In this document: positions 50,910 through 59,434 of the stretch, piece after piece
Layout: each line of letters starts with the position of its first letter
Numbering within the stretch: the first letter of the stretch is position 1
Origin: Desulfurivibrio sp044068515
Lineage (GTDB): Bacteria; Desulfobacterota; Desulfobulbia; Desulfobulbales; Desulfurivibrionaceae
Length of the DNA: 64,000 bases
NCBI RefSeq assembly: GCF_044068515.1
Contig: NZ_JBIPKI010000001.1
Span: 247,276 to 311,275 of the forward strand
Reading direction: 5' to 3'
The notes under the pieces: generated by a model
The model's input: the letters and a program-made list of their open reading frames with translations, nothing else
What the model was told of the DNA's origin: nothing
Databases searched by the model: none
Translations under genes and position numbers: made by a program

Positions 50910-51632
50910 CTAGCGGTGCCAGGAGTGGTTGAGCCAGGCGATGGCGGCCAGCAGCAGCTCGTAGTCGTCCGCGGCGGCCCCGGGATCGCCGGATCCGGGC
51001 AGCACCACTCCCCCGGAACGGACCCGCTCCCGGAAATCTTCCAACTGGTAAAGGGTTTGCAGGTACTCGTCCCGCTGGGCGGCGGAGGGCCGCCAGCCTT
51101 GGAGAATCCGGCGGTGCCGGAGCAGGGGGAGCAGGGCGTCGCTGCAGCGGTTGTATTCGTTCAGGCCCTGGTCTTTCATCCAGCCGGCCGGATCGTTTTC
51201 CCGATCGGTGGCAAACCCTCGGCAGTGCTCTTCCCGCACCAGGACAAAAAGCTCCTGGGGCCGGCCGCCGCAACCGGCGGGCCGCAGCCCGCGGCCCAGG
51301 GGATAGGCCCGGCAGGCGGCGGGCCGGTCCTCGTAAACCGTGCAGCCGCCGGCGGAGACAAAGGGGCAGCTGGCCCGGCCGTCGTCGACCATGGCCAGGA
51401 AAACCAGGGGCAGTGCTTCATCCTCGCGCTCCTCGACCACCGCGTATTGCTCCAGGAAGGCGGCTGAATCGAGCCCCAGGCGTTTACGCAGACGCAGGAC
51501 GTCGTAGGGGCTCAGAACCAGGTCCAGGGAGCGGCAGCATTCGGTAAAGCAGCTCAGGTCCGGCCCGCAGGTGAAGCGGAAAGACTCCCCGGGCTGCAGG
51601 GGCTGAACCTTTTCCGGTGGTTGAAAACTCAT
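50910..51632 (-). CDS. YkgJ-family cysteine cluster protein
   Basis: 240 residues. The zinc/iron-chelating cluster is seen as FTCGPDLSCFTECCRSLDLV, CPFVSAGGCTVYEDRPAACR and AYPLGRG, with later CGGR and HCRGF. The family is widespread and of unsettled function, possibly Fe-S or zinc binding. It begins 15 nt downstream of the secDF stop, likely the same transcript. Confidence 0.9.
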   Translation of the reverse strand: MSFQPPEKVQPLQPGESFRFTCGPDLSCFTECCRSLDLVLSPYDVLRLRKRLGLDSAAFLEQYAVVEEREDEALPLVFLAMVDDGRASCPFVSAGGCTVYEDRPAACRAYPLGRGLRPAGCGGRPQELFVLVREEHCRGFATDRENDPAGWMKDQGLNEYNRCSDALLPLLRHRRILQGWRPSAAQRDEYLQTLYQLEDFRERVRSGGVVLPGSGDPGAAADDYELLLAAIAWLNHSWHR

Positions 51633-51647
51633 AAGGCGCCTTTGCCC

Positions 51648-54263
51648 TTAAACCTGGGCTTCCACCTCTTTTGAGGGCCGATCTTCCCGGATCACCGCCT
51701 CTTTGCTGCCCGGCAGGAACATCAGCAGCGGGCTGGCGATGAAGATCGAGGAGAAGGTGCCGACGATGATGCCCAGCAGCAGGGTCAGCGAGAAGTCGTG
51801 GATCACCGATCCGCCGAAGATCAACAGGGAAACCAATACCAGGGCGGTGGTCATCGAGGTGATCACCGTCCGGCTCATGATATCGTTGATACTGCGGTTG
51901 ATCACGTCCTTGAGAGATTCCCGGGGCCGCTTCTTGATGTTTTCCCGAATCCGGTCAAAAACCACCACCGAGTCGTTGAGGGAGTAACCGGCCAGGGTCA
52001 AGAGGGCGGTGACGATCAGCAGGGTGATCTCGATGTTCAGCAGCCAGCAGATGCCCAGAACCACGATGACATCATGGAAGGTGGCGGCGGCGGCGGCCAG
52101 GCCGAAGCGCAGATCAAAGCGCAGGGCCAGATAGATGACCACCCCCAGCAGGGCGATCAGAATGGCCTGGATCGCCTTGTTGCGCAGGGTTTCGCTGATG
52201 GCCGAGCCGATTTCCGACTGGCTTTCCAGGTCAAATCCCGTAGCGGTCATGTGTTCGCGCAAGGCGGCGGTTACGGTTCCGGTGATGTCGCCCACCACCT
52301 CCCGGCTCTCCTTGATCCGCACGATCAGCCGGTTTTCACCCTCCACGTGCTGGGGCTGGGCCCCCTCGAGACCGGCCTGGTTCAGGGCGGAACGGACCTC
52401 AGCCAGGCTGAAGGGTTGTTCGGCCCGGTACTGGGCCATGGTGCCGCCGGCGAAATCCACCCCGAGATTGGCCGTTCCCCGGCCGACCTCGACCAGGGCC
52501 ACCGCGCCCAGCAGCAGCAGAACGGCGGAAAGGCCAAAGGTAATGCGGCGCAGGCTCATGAAATCGAGGCCGGGCCGCTGCAGCAGGCTGAGGAAACGGA
52601 TCTCGCCAAGTTTTCTCCGGGCGTGGAGCAGATCGTAAATAACCTTGGTCCCGAACAGGGTGGTGATCAGGTTGAAGGTTACTCCCAGCGAGAGGGTGAC
52701 GGCAAAGCCCTTGATGGGCCCGGTGCCGAAAAGGAACAGGGCCAGGGCGGTAATCAGGGTGGTCACCTGGGAGTCGACGATGGTGGACAGGGCCTTGCTG
52801 TAGCCCCCCTCGACCCCTGATTTCACTGTCTTGCCGAGGGCGAATTCCTCGCGCATGCGCTCGAAGATCAGGACGTTGGCGTCCACCGCCATGCCGATGG
52901 CCAGGATAATCCCGGCGATCCCCGGTAGGGTCAGGGTGGCCTGCATCATGGCCAGGCCGGTGAAGATGAAGAGAATATTCATCAGCAGGGCCACGTTGGC
53001 GATTACCCCGGAAAGGCGGTAATAGATGACCATGAACATGGAAACCAGCAAAGCGCCGAACAGGCCTGAGTACAGCCCGCGCTGAATTGAATCGCGGCCC
53101 AGCGAGGCCCCGACGGTCAGGTTCTGAATGATATCCACCGGGGCGGGCAGGGCCCCGACCCGCAGCACGATGGCCAGGTCGGCGGCCTCCTCGTGGCGGA
53201 AGCCCCCGGAAATCTGGGCGCTGCCGCCGAGGATGCGTTCCCGGATCACCGGGGCCGAGCGAACCACTTCATCAAGCACGATGGCCAGCTGGCGGCCCAC
53301 GTTGCGCTCGGTGATCTGGCCGAACACCCGGCCGCCGCGGTTGGTCAGGTCCAGGCTGACATAAGGTTCGTTGAAGGTGCCGCCCACCCGCACCCGGGCA
53401 TCCCGAACCATCTCCCCGGTCATCAGGGGGGGGCTGTAAAGCAGGATCGGTTCGCTGCGTTCCTGGCCGGTCTGGCGGTCGACGGTGCGGTGGAAATAAA
53501 TTTCCCGATCATCGGGCAGCATCCCCTGCAGGGCCCGGTTCAACTGCTGGCGATCGTCGCCCCATTGCCACTGGCCGGCCTCCACCGCCTGGCGGATCAG
53601 CTGGTTGAGATCAACCGCCTGGGAATCATCCACCAGCCGGAATTCCAACTGGGCGGTCTGGCCGATCAGGTCGATGGCCCGTTCGGGATCACGCACCCCG
53701 GGCAACTGGACCACGATCTCGTTGAGGCCCTGGCGGACGATGACCGGCTCGGCCACCCCGAACTGGTCGATCCGGTTGCGGATGATTTCCAGGGACTGGC
53801 GAACCGCGTTCTGTTCGATGAATTCGATTTGATCCTCGGCAAGCTGCAGGAAAATGCGGGGAAAGGTGCCCTCTTCGCTCTCCACCCGGATCTCGAGGTT
53901 GGGAAAATCGTTGGCCACCTTGCGCTCGACGGCGTCGAGGGCTCTGACGTTGGGCAGGGTGAAAACGACGGTCTGGGGATCGGTGGTCCGGGCCCGGACC
54001 AGGGTCACCTGCTCCTCCCGCATAACTTCCCGCAACTCTTCGGCGGCCAGGTCCAGGGAGTTGGCGATGGCCTGGTCAATATCGACCTGCAGAACCAGAT
54101 GCATGCCGCCCTGCAGGTCCAGGCCCAGGCGCAGGCCCTCCGGGGCCAGGTACTTCTTCCACCAGTCGGGCACCGAAACCGACAGCGACGGCAGTACCGT
54201 GGCCAGGGAAAAGACGATCATAAAGAAGAGCAGGCCGATTTTCCATTTCAACGAGCTTTGCAT
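51648..54263 (-). CDS. secDF: protein-export SecD-SecF fusion
   Basis: 871 residues. SecD half: TM1, LGLDLQGGMHLVLQVD, the large periplasmic P1 domain, and the TM bundle with GIAGIILAIGMAVDANVLIF. SecF half from ~residue 540: LGVDFAGGTMAQYRAEQPF, AIQAILIALLGVVIYLALRF, TLAGYSLNDSVVVFDRIREN and SRTVITSMTTALVLVSLLIF. Aids Sec export using proton motive force. In most Proteobacteria secD and secF are separate genes after yajC; here they are fused and no yajC lies in the 540 nt upstream. ATG 54263 with GGGAG upstream is preferred over GTG 54269. Confidence 0.95.
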   Translation of the reverse strand: MQSSLKWKIGLLFFMIVFSLATVLPSLSVSVPDWWKKYLAPEGLRLGLDLQGGMHLVLQVDIDQAIANSLDLAAEELREVMREEQVTLVRARTTDPQTVVFTLPNVRALDAVERKVANDFPNLEIRVESEEGTFPRIFLQLAEDQIEFIEQNAVRQSLEIIRNRIDQFGVAEPVIVRQGLNEIVVQLPGVRDPERAIDLIGQTAQLEFRLVDDSQAVDLNQLIRQAVEAGQWQWGDDRQQLNRALQGMLPDDREIYFHRTVDRQTGQERSEPILLYSPPLMTGEMVRDARVRVGGTFNEPYVSLDLTNRGGRVFGQITERNVGRQLAIVLDEVVRSAPVIRERILGGSAQISGGFRHEEAADLAIVLRVGALPAPVDIIQNLTVGASLGRDSIQRGLYSGLFGALLVSMFMVIYYRLSGVIANVALLMNILFIFTGLAMMQATLTLPGIAGIILAIGMAVDANVLIFERMREEFALGKTVKSGVEGGYSKALSTIVDSQVTTLITALALFLFGTGPIKGFAVTLSLGVTFNLITTLFGTKVIYDLLHARRKLGEIRFLSLLQRPGLDFMSLRRITFGLSAVLLLLGAVALVEVGRGTANLGVDFAGGTMAQYRAEQPFSLAEVRSALNQAGLEGAQPQHVEGENRLIVRIKESREVVGDITGTVTAALREHMTATGFDLESQSEIGSAISETLRNKAIQAILIALLGVVIYLALRFDLRFGLAAAAATFHDVIVVLGICWLLNIEITLLIVTALLTLAGYSLNDSVVVFDRIRENIKKRPRESLKDVINRSINDIMSRTVITSMTTALVLVSLLIFGGSVIHDFSLTLLLGIIVGTFSSIFIASPLLMFLPGSKEAVIREDRPSKEVEAQV

Positions 54264-54809
54264 TGCCACTCCCGCGCGGCGGCCGGGGTATTACCCGCGC
54301 CGCTTTAAGTTATAAGTCAGCTGTGCCCACGATCCGCTGGGATCGGCCGGAGGGGACGCAGCAAACCACTATCTCCCGAACGGAGAAGTTTATCAATCAA
54401 AAGTCGGAAATTATACCCCACATCGCCAGGAAATCAAAGGTCTGTTTGGCGAGGGGAAATGATCGGTGGCGGGGTAGCTGATCACGTTCGGCGGTTTTGC
54501 TCGGTTGGCCCGGGAACGGGAGAAAATCGCCGGCCTTTGCGGCTGCCAGCCGAATGATGATGGCAGGGCCGGGAACTAAAGCCCGTTTGGGGCTCGCTAG
54601 GTCCTGGGCGTAATTTCCGCCCCGTTGCTGGTCCCGATACGGCCGGGGCCGGGATTTGAGAAGTTTTCCTGGTTGCGCCGGAAACGCTGACCATAGTATG
54701 ATGCCTTTTTTGTGCCCAGGCTGCCGGCGGAATCGTCGTGGCGGCGGAACCGGTTCCGCCCCCTTGAGGTCTCGGATTTGTCAATCTTTACAGTGTGAAA
54801 TAGCCAAGC
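54264..54809. other. intergenic region between divergent secDF and rsfS
   Basis: 546 nt without a convincing gene. A GCGGC/GCCGC plus GGGT/ACCC imperfect hairpin lies near 54280-54305, just upstream of secDF. No tRNA or yajC found. Presumably holds both promoters. Confidence 0.45.
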
Positions 54810-55184
54810 ATGCATATTAAGACGGTAAGCAGGAAGCTGCAGGATCTGCCGGGGCTGGATCTGGCCCGGATCGCCGCTGAGGCGGCCCGGGGAATGAAGG
54901 CGGAAAACCTGGTGATTCTCGATGTCCGGGGCCTTTCCTCGGTCACCGATTATTTTGTCATCATGAGTGCCCGCTCCACCCGCCATGCTCAGAGCCTGGC
55001 CCGGGCAGTGGACGAGGCCCTTTCCTCGAAGCGCCTAAAAAGCGGGGACACCGAGGGCCTGGCCGAGGGCCTCTGGGTCCTGTTGGATTTCAATGATGTG
55101 GTGGTCCACATTTTTTATCACGAATTACGCGACTTCTACGACCTGGACGGACTCTGGCACGATGCCCCCCGGGTTACCATCTAA
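54810..55184 (+). CDS. rsfS: ribosomal silencing factor RsfS
   Basis: 124 residues of the Iojap/RsfS family: LVILDVRGLSSVTDYFVIMS, ARSTRHAQSLARAVDEAL, EGLAEGLWVLLDFNDVVVHI and RDFYDLDGLWHDAP. Binds L14 on the large subunit and blocks 70S assembly in starvation. First of a plus-strand run with gpmI, thrC, PNP and mtaD. Confidence 0.93.
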   Translation: MHIKTVSRKLQDLPGLDLARIAAEAARGMKAENLVILDVRGLSSVTDYFVIMSARSTRHAQSLARAVDEALSSKRLKSGDTEGLAEGLWVLLDFNDVVVHIFYHELRDFYDLDGLWHDAPRVTI

Positions 55185-55245
55185 AGTGGACGGCAGTCAT
55201 TGCTCTTAAAGGCTCCCCGCTGATCTGGTCAGTGAGATTATCCCA

Positions 55246-56835
55246 ATGGCGAATAAGGTGCAGGAAGTGCGGCCGGTTTTGCTGGCCATTCTCGATGGCT
55301 GGGGCGAGGCGCCGCCGGGCCCCGGTAATGCCGTGCAGTTGGCCGATACCCCCAATATGGATCGCTGGCGGCGGCAATATCCCTTCACCACCCTGACCGC
55401 CCATAATGGAGCGGTGGGGTTGCCCGAGGGGCAGATGGGCAACTCCGAGGTCGGTCATCTCAATATCGGGGCCGGCCGCGTTGTTTACCAGGATTTCACC
55501 CGGATCGGCCTGGCGGTGCGGGAGGGCGATTTCTTCGCCAATCAAACCTTCAACGACCTGCTGGCCCGGCTCAAGCAAAACCAGGGCACCCTCCATCTCA
55601 TGGGCCTGCTTTCCGACGGCGGGGTCCACAGCCATATCGATCACCTCATCGCCCTGCTGGAGCTGGCGGCTCGCCGGGGCCTGGAGCGGGTTCTGGTCCA
55701 CGCTTTCATGGACGGCCGGGATACCCCGCCCCAAAGCGGGCTGGGTTACATGGAAACCCTGATCGCGGCCCTGGAGCGGATCGGAATCGGCAGGGTGGCC
55801 ACGGTCTGCGGCCGTTATTACGCCATGGATCGGGATAAGCGCTGGGACCGGGTCCTGCGGGCCTGGGAAGCGGTGGTGGACGGCCAGGCCGAATTTGTCG
55901 CCGCCGATCCGGTGGCGGCGGTGCGGGCAGCCTACCAACGGGGCGAAACTGATGAGTTCATCAAGCCCACGCTGATCGGGGCCGCTGCCGGACAGCCGCG
56001 CATCGCCGACGATGACGGGGTTATTTTCTTCAACTTCCGGGCCGACCGGGCCCGCCAGCTGACCGCCGCCCTGACCCGGGACGATTTCGCCGGCTTTAAT
56101 CGGCCCCGGCGGCCCCGGCTGGCCGCTTTCGCCACCATGACCCGCTACGAAAAGGACTTCGACCTGCCGGTGGCCTTCCCGCCCCAGGAACTGACCCGGA
56201 TCCTGGGCGAGGAGATCAGTCGGCACGGGTTGAAGCAACTGCGGATCGCCGAAACCGAAAAGTACGCCCATGTCACCTACTTCTTCAACGGCGGCCGGGA
56301 AGAGCCCTTCGCGGGGGAAGAGCGGGCCCTGATCCCCTCGGCCCGCCAGGTGGCCACCTATGATCTCAAGCCGGAAATGAGCGCCCCGGAAGTGACCGAG
56401 GAGTTGCTCCGGCGTTTGGGTGGCGCGGCAACAGCCGGGGCTGCGGGTTTGCCCTATGCCCTGGTGGTCCTCAACTTCGCCAACGGGGACATGGTCGGGC
56501 ACAGCGGCATCGTGGCGGCGGCGGTCAAGGCCTGTGAGGCGGTGGATCAATGCCTGGGCCGGTTGGTGGAGGCCTTCACCGCCGCCGGCGGGATCGTGAT
56601 GATCACCGCCGACCATGGCAATGCCGAAGAGATGGTGGTCTCCGGCGACGGCGGCCCGATGACCGCCCATAGCTGCAACCCGGTTCCCTTTATTCTGATC
56701 GATCCCCGGGCCGAAGGCCCTTATCGATTGCGGTTTGACGGCGCTTTGCCCGATATCGCTCCGACCATTCTCCAACTGATGGGTTTACCGCTGCCGGCGG
56801 AGATGACCGGCTCCGGCCTTTTATTGGATCGCTAG
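55246..56835 (+). CDS. gpmI: 2,3-bisphosphoglycerate-independent phosphoglycerate mutase
   Basis: 529 residues, full length. PVLLAILDGWGEAP at the N-terminus with metal-binding Asp; catalytic Ser in GQMGNSEVGHLNIGAG; substrate loop LHLMGLLSDGGVHSHIDHL and HAFMDGRDTPPQSG; second metal site VLNFANGDMVGHSG and MITADHGNAEEM. Interconverts 3- and 2-phosphoglycerate (glycolysis). 61 nt after rsfS. Confidence 0.96.
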   Translation: MANKVQEVRPVLLAILDGWGEAPPGPGNAVQLADTPNMDRWRRQYPFTTLTAHNGAVGLPEGQMGNSEVGHLNIGAGRVVYQDFTRIGLAVREGDFFANQTFNDLLARLKQNQGTLHLMGLLSDGGVHSHIDHLIALLELAARRGLERVLVHAFMDGRDTPPQSGLGYMETLIAALERIGIGRVATVCGRYYAMDRDKRWDRVLRAWEAVVDGQAEFVAADPVAAVRAAYQRGETDEFIKPTLIGAAAGQPRIADDDGVIFFNFRADRARQLTAALTRDDFAGFNRPRRPRLAAFATMTRYEKDFDLPVAFPPQELTRILGEEISRHGLKQLRIAETEKYAHVTYFFNGGREEPFAGEERALIPSARQVATYDLKPEMSAPEVTEELLRRLGGAATAGAAGLPYALVVLNFANGDMVGHSGIVAAAVKACEAVDQCLGRLVEAFTAAGGIVMITADHGNAEEMVVSGDGGPMTAHSCNPVPFILIDPRAEGPYRLRFDGALPDIAPTILQLMGLPLPAEMTGSGLLLDR

Positions 56836-56883
56836 CCGCGGTTCATCTTTGCTTGCTACTTGCTGATTTGAAAGGGATTGCCG

Positions 56884-58275
56884 ATGCGCTACATTTCGAC
56901 CCGGGGCGGGATCGCCCCCATTTCCTTCACCGAAGCGGTGATGATGGGCCTGGCCACCGACGGCGGTTTGCTGCTGCCGGAAAAACTGCCGGTGGCCGCG
57001 GCCGCCGAGATCGCCGCCTGGCGTGAACTGGCCTACCCCGAGCTGGCCGGGGCGGTATTGAGCCGCTTCATCGATGACATTCCTCCCGCCGATCTGCAGG
57101 AGCTGATCCGACGTTCCTACGCCGGCTTCAACCATCCCGAAATCACCCCCCTGGTGGATCTCGGGGAATGCCGGATCCTTGAACTGTTTCACGGCCCGAC
57201 CCTGGCCTTCAAGGATATTGCCCTGCAACTGCTGGGCAACATGTTTGAATACCTGCTGGCCGCCTCCGGGGGCCGGATGAATATCCTCGGGGCCACCTCG
57301 GGGGATACCGGCAGCGCCGCCATTTACGGGGTGCGGGGCAAGGAGCGGATCAACATCTTCATCCTCCATCCTCATCAGCGGGTCAGCCCCATTCAGGAAA
57401 GGCAGATGACCACGGTCCTGGACGCCAATGTCTTCAATATCGCGATCAGGGGCAACTTCGATGACGGCCAGGCCATCGTCAAAAAACTCTTCAACGATAT
57501 CCCCTTCAAGGAAAAGTACCAGCTCGGGGCGATCAACTCGATTAACTGGGCCCGGATTGTCGCCCAGGTGGTCTATTACGTTTACGCCGCTCTGCGCCTG
57601 ACCGGGGCCAAGGGGGCCGGGCAGGTTGACTTCGCCGTGCCCACCGGCAATTTCGGTGATATCTTCGCCGGATTTGTGGCCCGGCGCCTGGTGCCCGGCC
57701 TGATTGGCCGCCTGATCCTGGCCACCAACGAAAACAACCTGCTGACCCGCTTTGTCCTCGACGGCGATTATTCGGTCAGTACCGTCCGGCCCACCAGTAG
57801 CCCCTCGATGGATATCCAGGTGGCCAGCAATTTCGAGCGTTATTTGTATTACCTCAACGACGAGGATTCAGCCCGGACCCGGCAGGAAATGGATGATTTC
57901 GCCCGCAGCGGCAGCCTGCGCTTCGGTCCCGACCGCCTGGCGCGGATTCAGGCCGATTTCGCCTCGCAAAGCGCCGATGAGCCCGCCACGCTGGCCACCA
58001 TAAGTGATTTTTACCGGCGCCATGATTATCTGCTCGATCCCCACACCGCGGTGGGGGTTTACGCGGGACTGGCCTGCCGGCGGGAAAACGTGCCCCTGGT
58101 CTGCCTGGCCACCGCCCATCCGGCCAAGTTCGGGGCTGCGGTGGAAGCCGCCATCGGCCGCCCCCCGGAATTGCCCCCGGCCCTGGCCGCCTTGGAGAAC
58201 AAAGAAAGCCGCTGCCAGGTGCTGGACGCCGACCTGGAAGCAATCAGGAGCTTTGTCGCCGACCACGCCGTTTAA
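56884..58275 (+). CDS. thrC: threonine synthase
   Basis: 463 residues. YISTRGGIAPISFTEAV, PLP lysine in HGPTLAFKDIALQ, phosphate loop GATSGDTGSAAI and PTGNFGDIFAG, and the C-terminal HTAVGVYAG. Converts O-phosphohomoserine to threonine. Chosen ATG 56884 rather than TTG 56878. 48 nt after gpmI and 18 nt before the PNP gene. Confidence 0.95.
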   Translation: MRYISTRGGIAPISFTEAVMMGLATDGGLLLPEKLPVAAAAEIAAWRELAYPELAGAVLSRFIDDIPPADLQELIRRSYAGFNHPEITPLVDLGECRILELFHGPTLAFKDIALQLLGNMFEYLLAASGGRMNILGATSGDTGSAAIYGVRGKERINIFILHPHQRVSPIQERQMTTVLDANVFNIAIRGNFDDGQAIVKKLFNDIPFKEKYQLGAINSINWARIVAQVVYYVYAALRLTGAKGAGQVDFAVPTGNFGDIFAGFVARRLVPGLIGRLILATNENNLLTRFVLDGDYSVSTVRPTSSPSMDIQVASNFERYLYYLNDEDSARTRQEMDDFARSGSLRFGPDRLARIQADFASQSADEPATLATISDFYRRHDYLLDPHTAVGVYAGLACRRENVPLVCLATAHPAKFGAAVEAAIGRPPELPPALAALENKESRCQVLDADLEAIRSFVADHAV

Positions 58276-58293
58276 AAAGGAACCGCGCCTGCA

Positions 58294-59130
58294 ATGGACC
58301 GTGATCATCTTTCATTCGTTGGCCGGGTCGAGGAGGCCCGGGCTTTTCTGACCGCCCGCCTGCCGGAGCCCCCGGAACTGGCGCTGGTGCTGGGTACCGG
58401 CCTGGGCGGCGCGGCGGATTTGCTTTCCGACCGCCTGGTGATACCCTACGAGGAAATTCACCACTTCCCCCGCTCCACCGTAACCAGCCATGCGGGTAAT
58501 TTGATCTGCGGCCGGCTGGCCGGCAAAAGGGTGGCGGCGCTGCAGGGCCGGTTCCATTTTTACGAAGGCTACAGCACCCGCGAGCTTACCATGCCGGTGC
58601 GGGTGTTGGCCCTGCTGGGGGCGAAAACCCTGCTGGTTTCCAATGCCGCAGGTGGGCTCAACCCGGCCTTTGACCCCGGCACCCTGATGCTGATCGCCGA
58701 TCACCTCAACTTCATTCCCGACAACCCCTTGCGGGGACCCAATGTCGAGGTCTGGGGGCCGCGTTTCCCCGATCTTTCCCAGGCCTATGACCAGGAGCTG
58801 CGGCATAAAACGCTGGCCGCCGCCGACCGCTTGGGGCTGGACCGGGTAGGCGAGGGAGTCTATGCCGCCATTTCCGGCCCGAGCCTGGAAACCCCGGCGG
58901 AAACCCGCTACCTGCGCAACTGCGGCGCCGACGCGGTGGGAATGTCCACCGTGCCCGAGGTTATTGTCGCCCGCCATGCCGGGATGCGGGTTCTGGGTTT
59001 GTCGGTGGTGGCTAATGTCAACAACCCCGACAATTTTCAGCCTATCCTGCTGGAGGAGATCATCCGCGAAACCGAGGCCTGCGGCGAACGGGTGGTGCGC
59101 CTGCTGGCCGAAGTGCTGCCGACATTCTGA
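58294..59130 (+). CDS. purine nucleoside phosphorylase (class II / MTA-type)
   Basis: 278 residues. Phosphate/base site LALVLGTGLGGAADLL, GRFHFYEGYS, VSNAAGGLNPAFDPG, and AISGPSLETPAETRYLR with GADAVGMSTVPEVIVARHAG. Trimeric PNP family. Instead of the usual Asn-Lys purine motif near the C-terminus it has VVANVNNPDNFQP, seen in several relatives. Neighbouring mtaD deaminates methylthioadenosine, so this enzyme may phosphorolyse methylthioinosine or inosine in that route (inference). AAGGA precedes ATG 58294. Confidence 0.88.
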   Translation: MDRDHLSFVGRVEEARAFLTARLPEPPELALVLGTGLGGAADLLSDRLVIPYEEIHHFPRSTVTSHAGNLICGRLAGKRVAALQGRFHFYEGYSTRELTMPVRVLALLGAKTLLVSNAAGGLNPAFDPGTLMLIADHLNFIPDNPLRGPNVEVWGPRFPDLSQAYDQELRHKTLAAADRLGLDRVGEGVYAAISGPSLETPAETRYLRNCGADAVGMSTVPEVIVARHAGMRVLGLSVVANVNNPDNFQPILLEEIIRETEACGERVVRLLAEVLPTF

Positions 59131-59162
59131 CCAACCTGGACCCCGGTCAGGGATGGTAAAAG

Positions 59163-59429
59163 ATGGTTGAAACAAGGTTTAACTGCCCGGCCGGAGCAGA
59201 GTTGGGCCAAGACGAGCTGGTTTGTTATTGCTTCGGCCATACCCGCAAGGATATCGAGCGGGATCTGCTTTCCCACAGCGGCCGATCCGCTATTCTGGCG
59301 GCGATCACGGCGGCCAAGCGGGGCGGAGGGTGTGACTGCGCCCGCAAAAACCCCAAGGGCCGTTGATGTCTGGCCGAGGTTCGCCAGTTGGTGAGCGAAA
59401 TTAAAAAAAGATTGTCCGACAAGGCCTGA
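59163..59429 (+). CDS. BFD/CopZ-like [2Fe-2S] protein with in-frame TGA, probable selenoprotein
   Basis: The frame from ATG 59163 gives 67 residues to TGA at 59364-59366. Visible are VCYCFGHTRKDIE, AILAAITAAKRGGG and CDCARKNPKGR: the CxC...CxC plus NPKGR of the BFD/CopZ-like [2Fe-2S] domain. In recalled homologues NPxGR is followed by Cys-Cys-Leu-Gly. Here the codons are TGA, TGT, CTG, GCC, GAG, GTT, so reading TGA as Sec yields NPKGR-U-CLAEVRQLVSE, continuing to a second TGA at 59427-59429, 5 nt before mtaD. The total is 88 residues plus stop. Sec would sit at residue 68, replacing the first Cys of the pair. The family is ascribed to Fe-S or copper metallochaperones. Not demonstrated; a plain stop is the alternative. 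Confidence 0.8.
59367..59399 (+). promoter_or_regulatory. candidate bacterial SECIS hairpins after the TGA
   Basis: Two alternative hairpins follow the TGA. One pairs CTGGC (59370-59374) with GCCAG (59383-59387) around CGAGGTTC, which has AGGT as in the fdhF loop but begins only 3 nt after TGA, closer than usual. The other pairs TTCGC (59380-59384) with GCGAA (59395-59399); adding C-G and A-U with one bulged A leaves a GUUGG loop. Its loop begins ~18-20 nt after TGA, within the reported 16-37 nt range. Not folded computationally. Confidence 0.5.
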
Positions 59430-59434
59430 AACTT

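Noticed and set aside
55174..56775. Minus-strand open frame of 533 codons opposite gpmI
   Set aside because: Composition is a shadow of GC-rich codons; gpmI motifs are complete on the plus strand.
59364..59366. TGA as a simple stop of a 67-residue protein, or a decayed gene
   Set aside because: Remains the null hypothesis, but the continued frame matches the family and fills the gap exactly up to mtaD, so Sec decoding is preferred.
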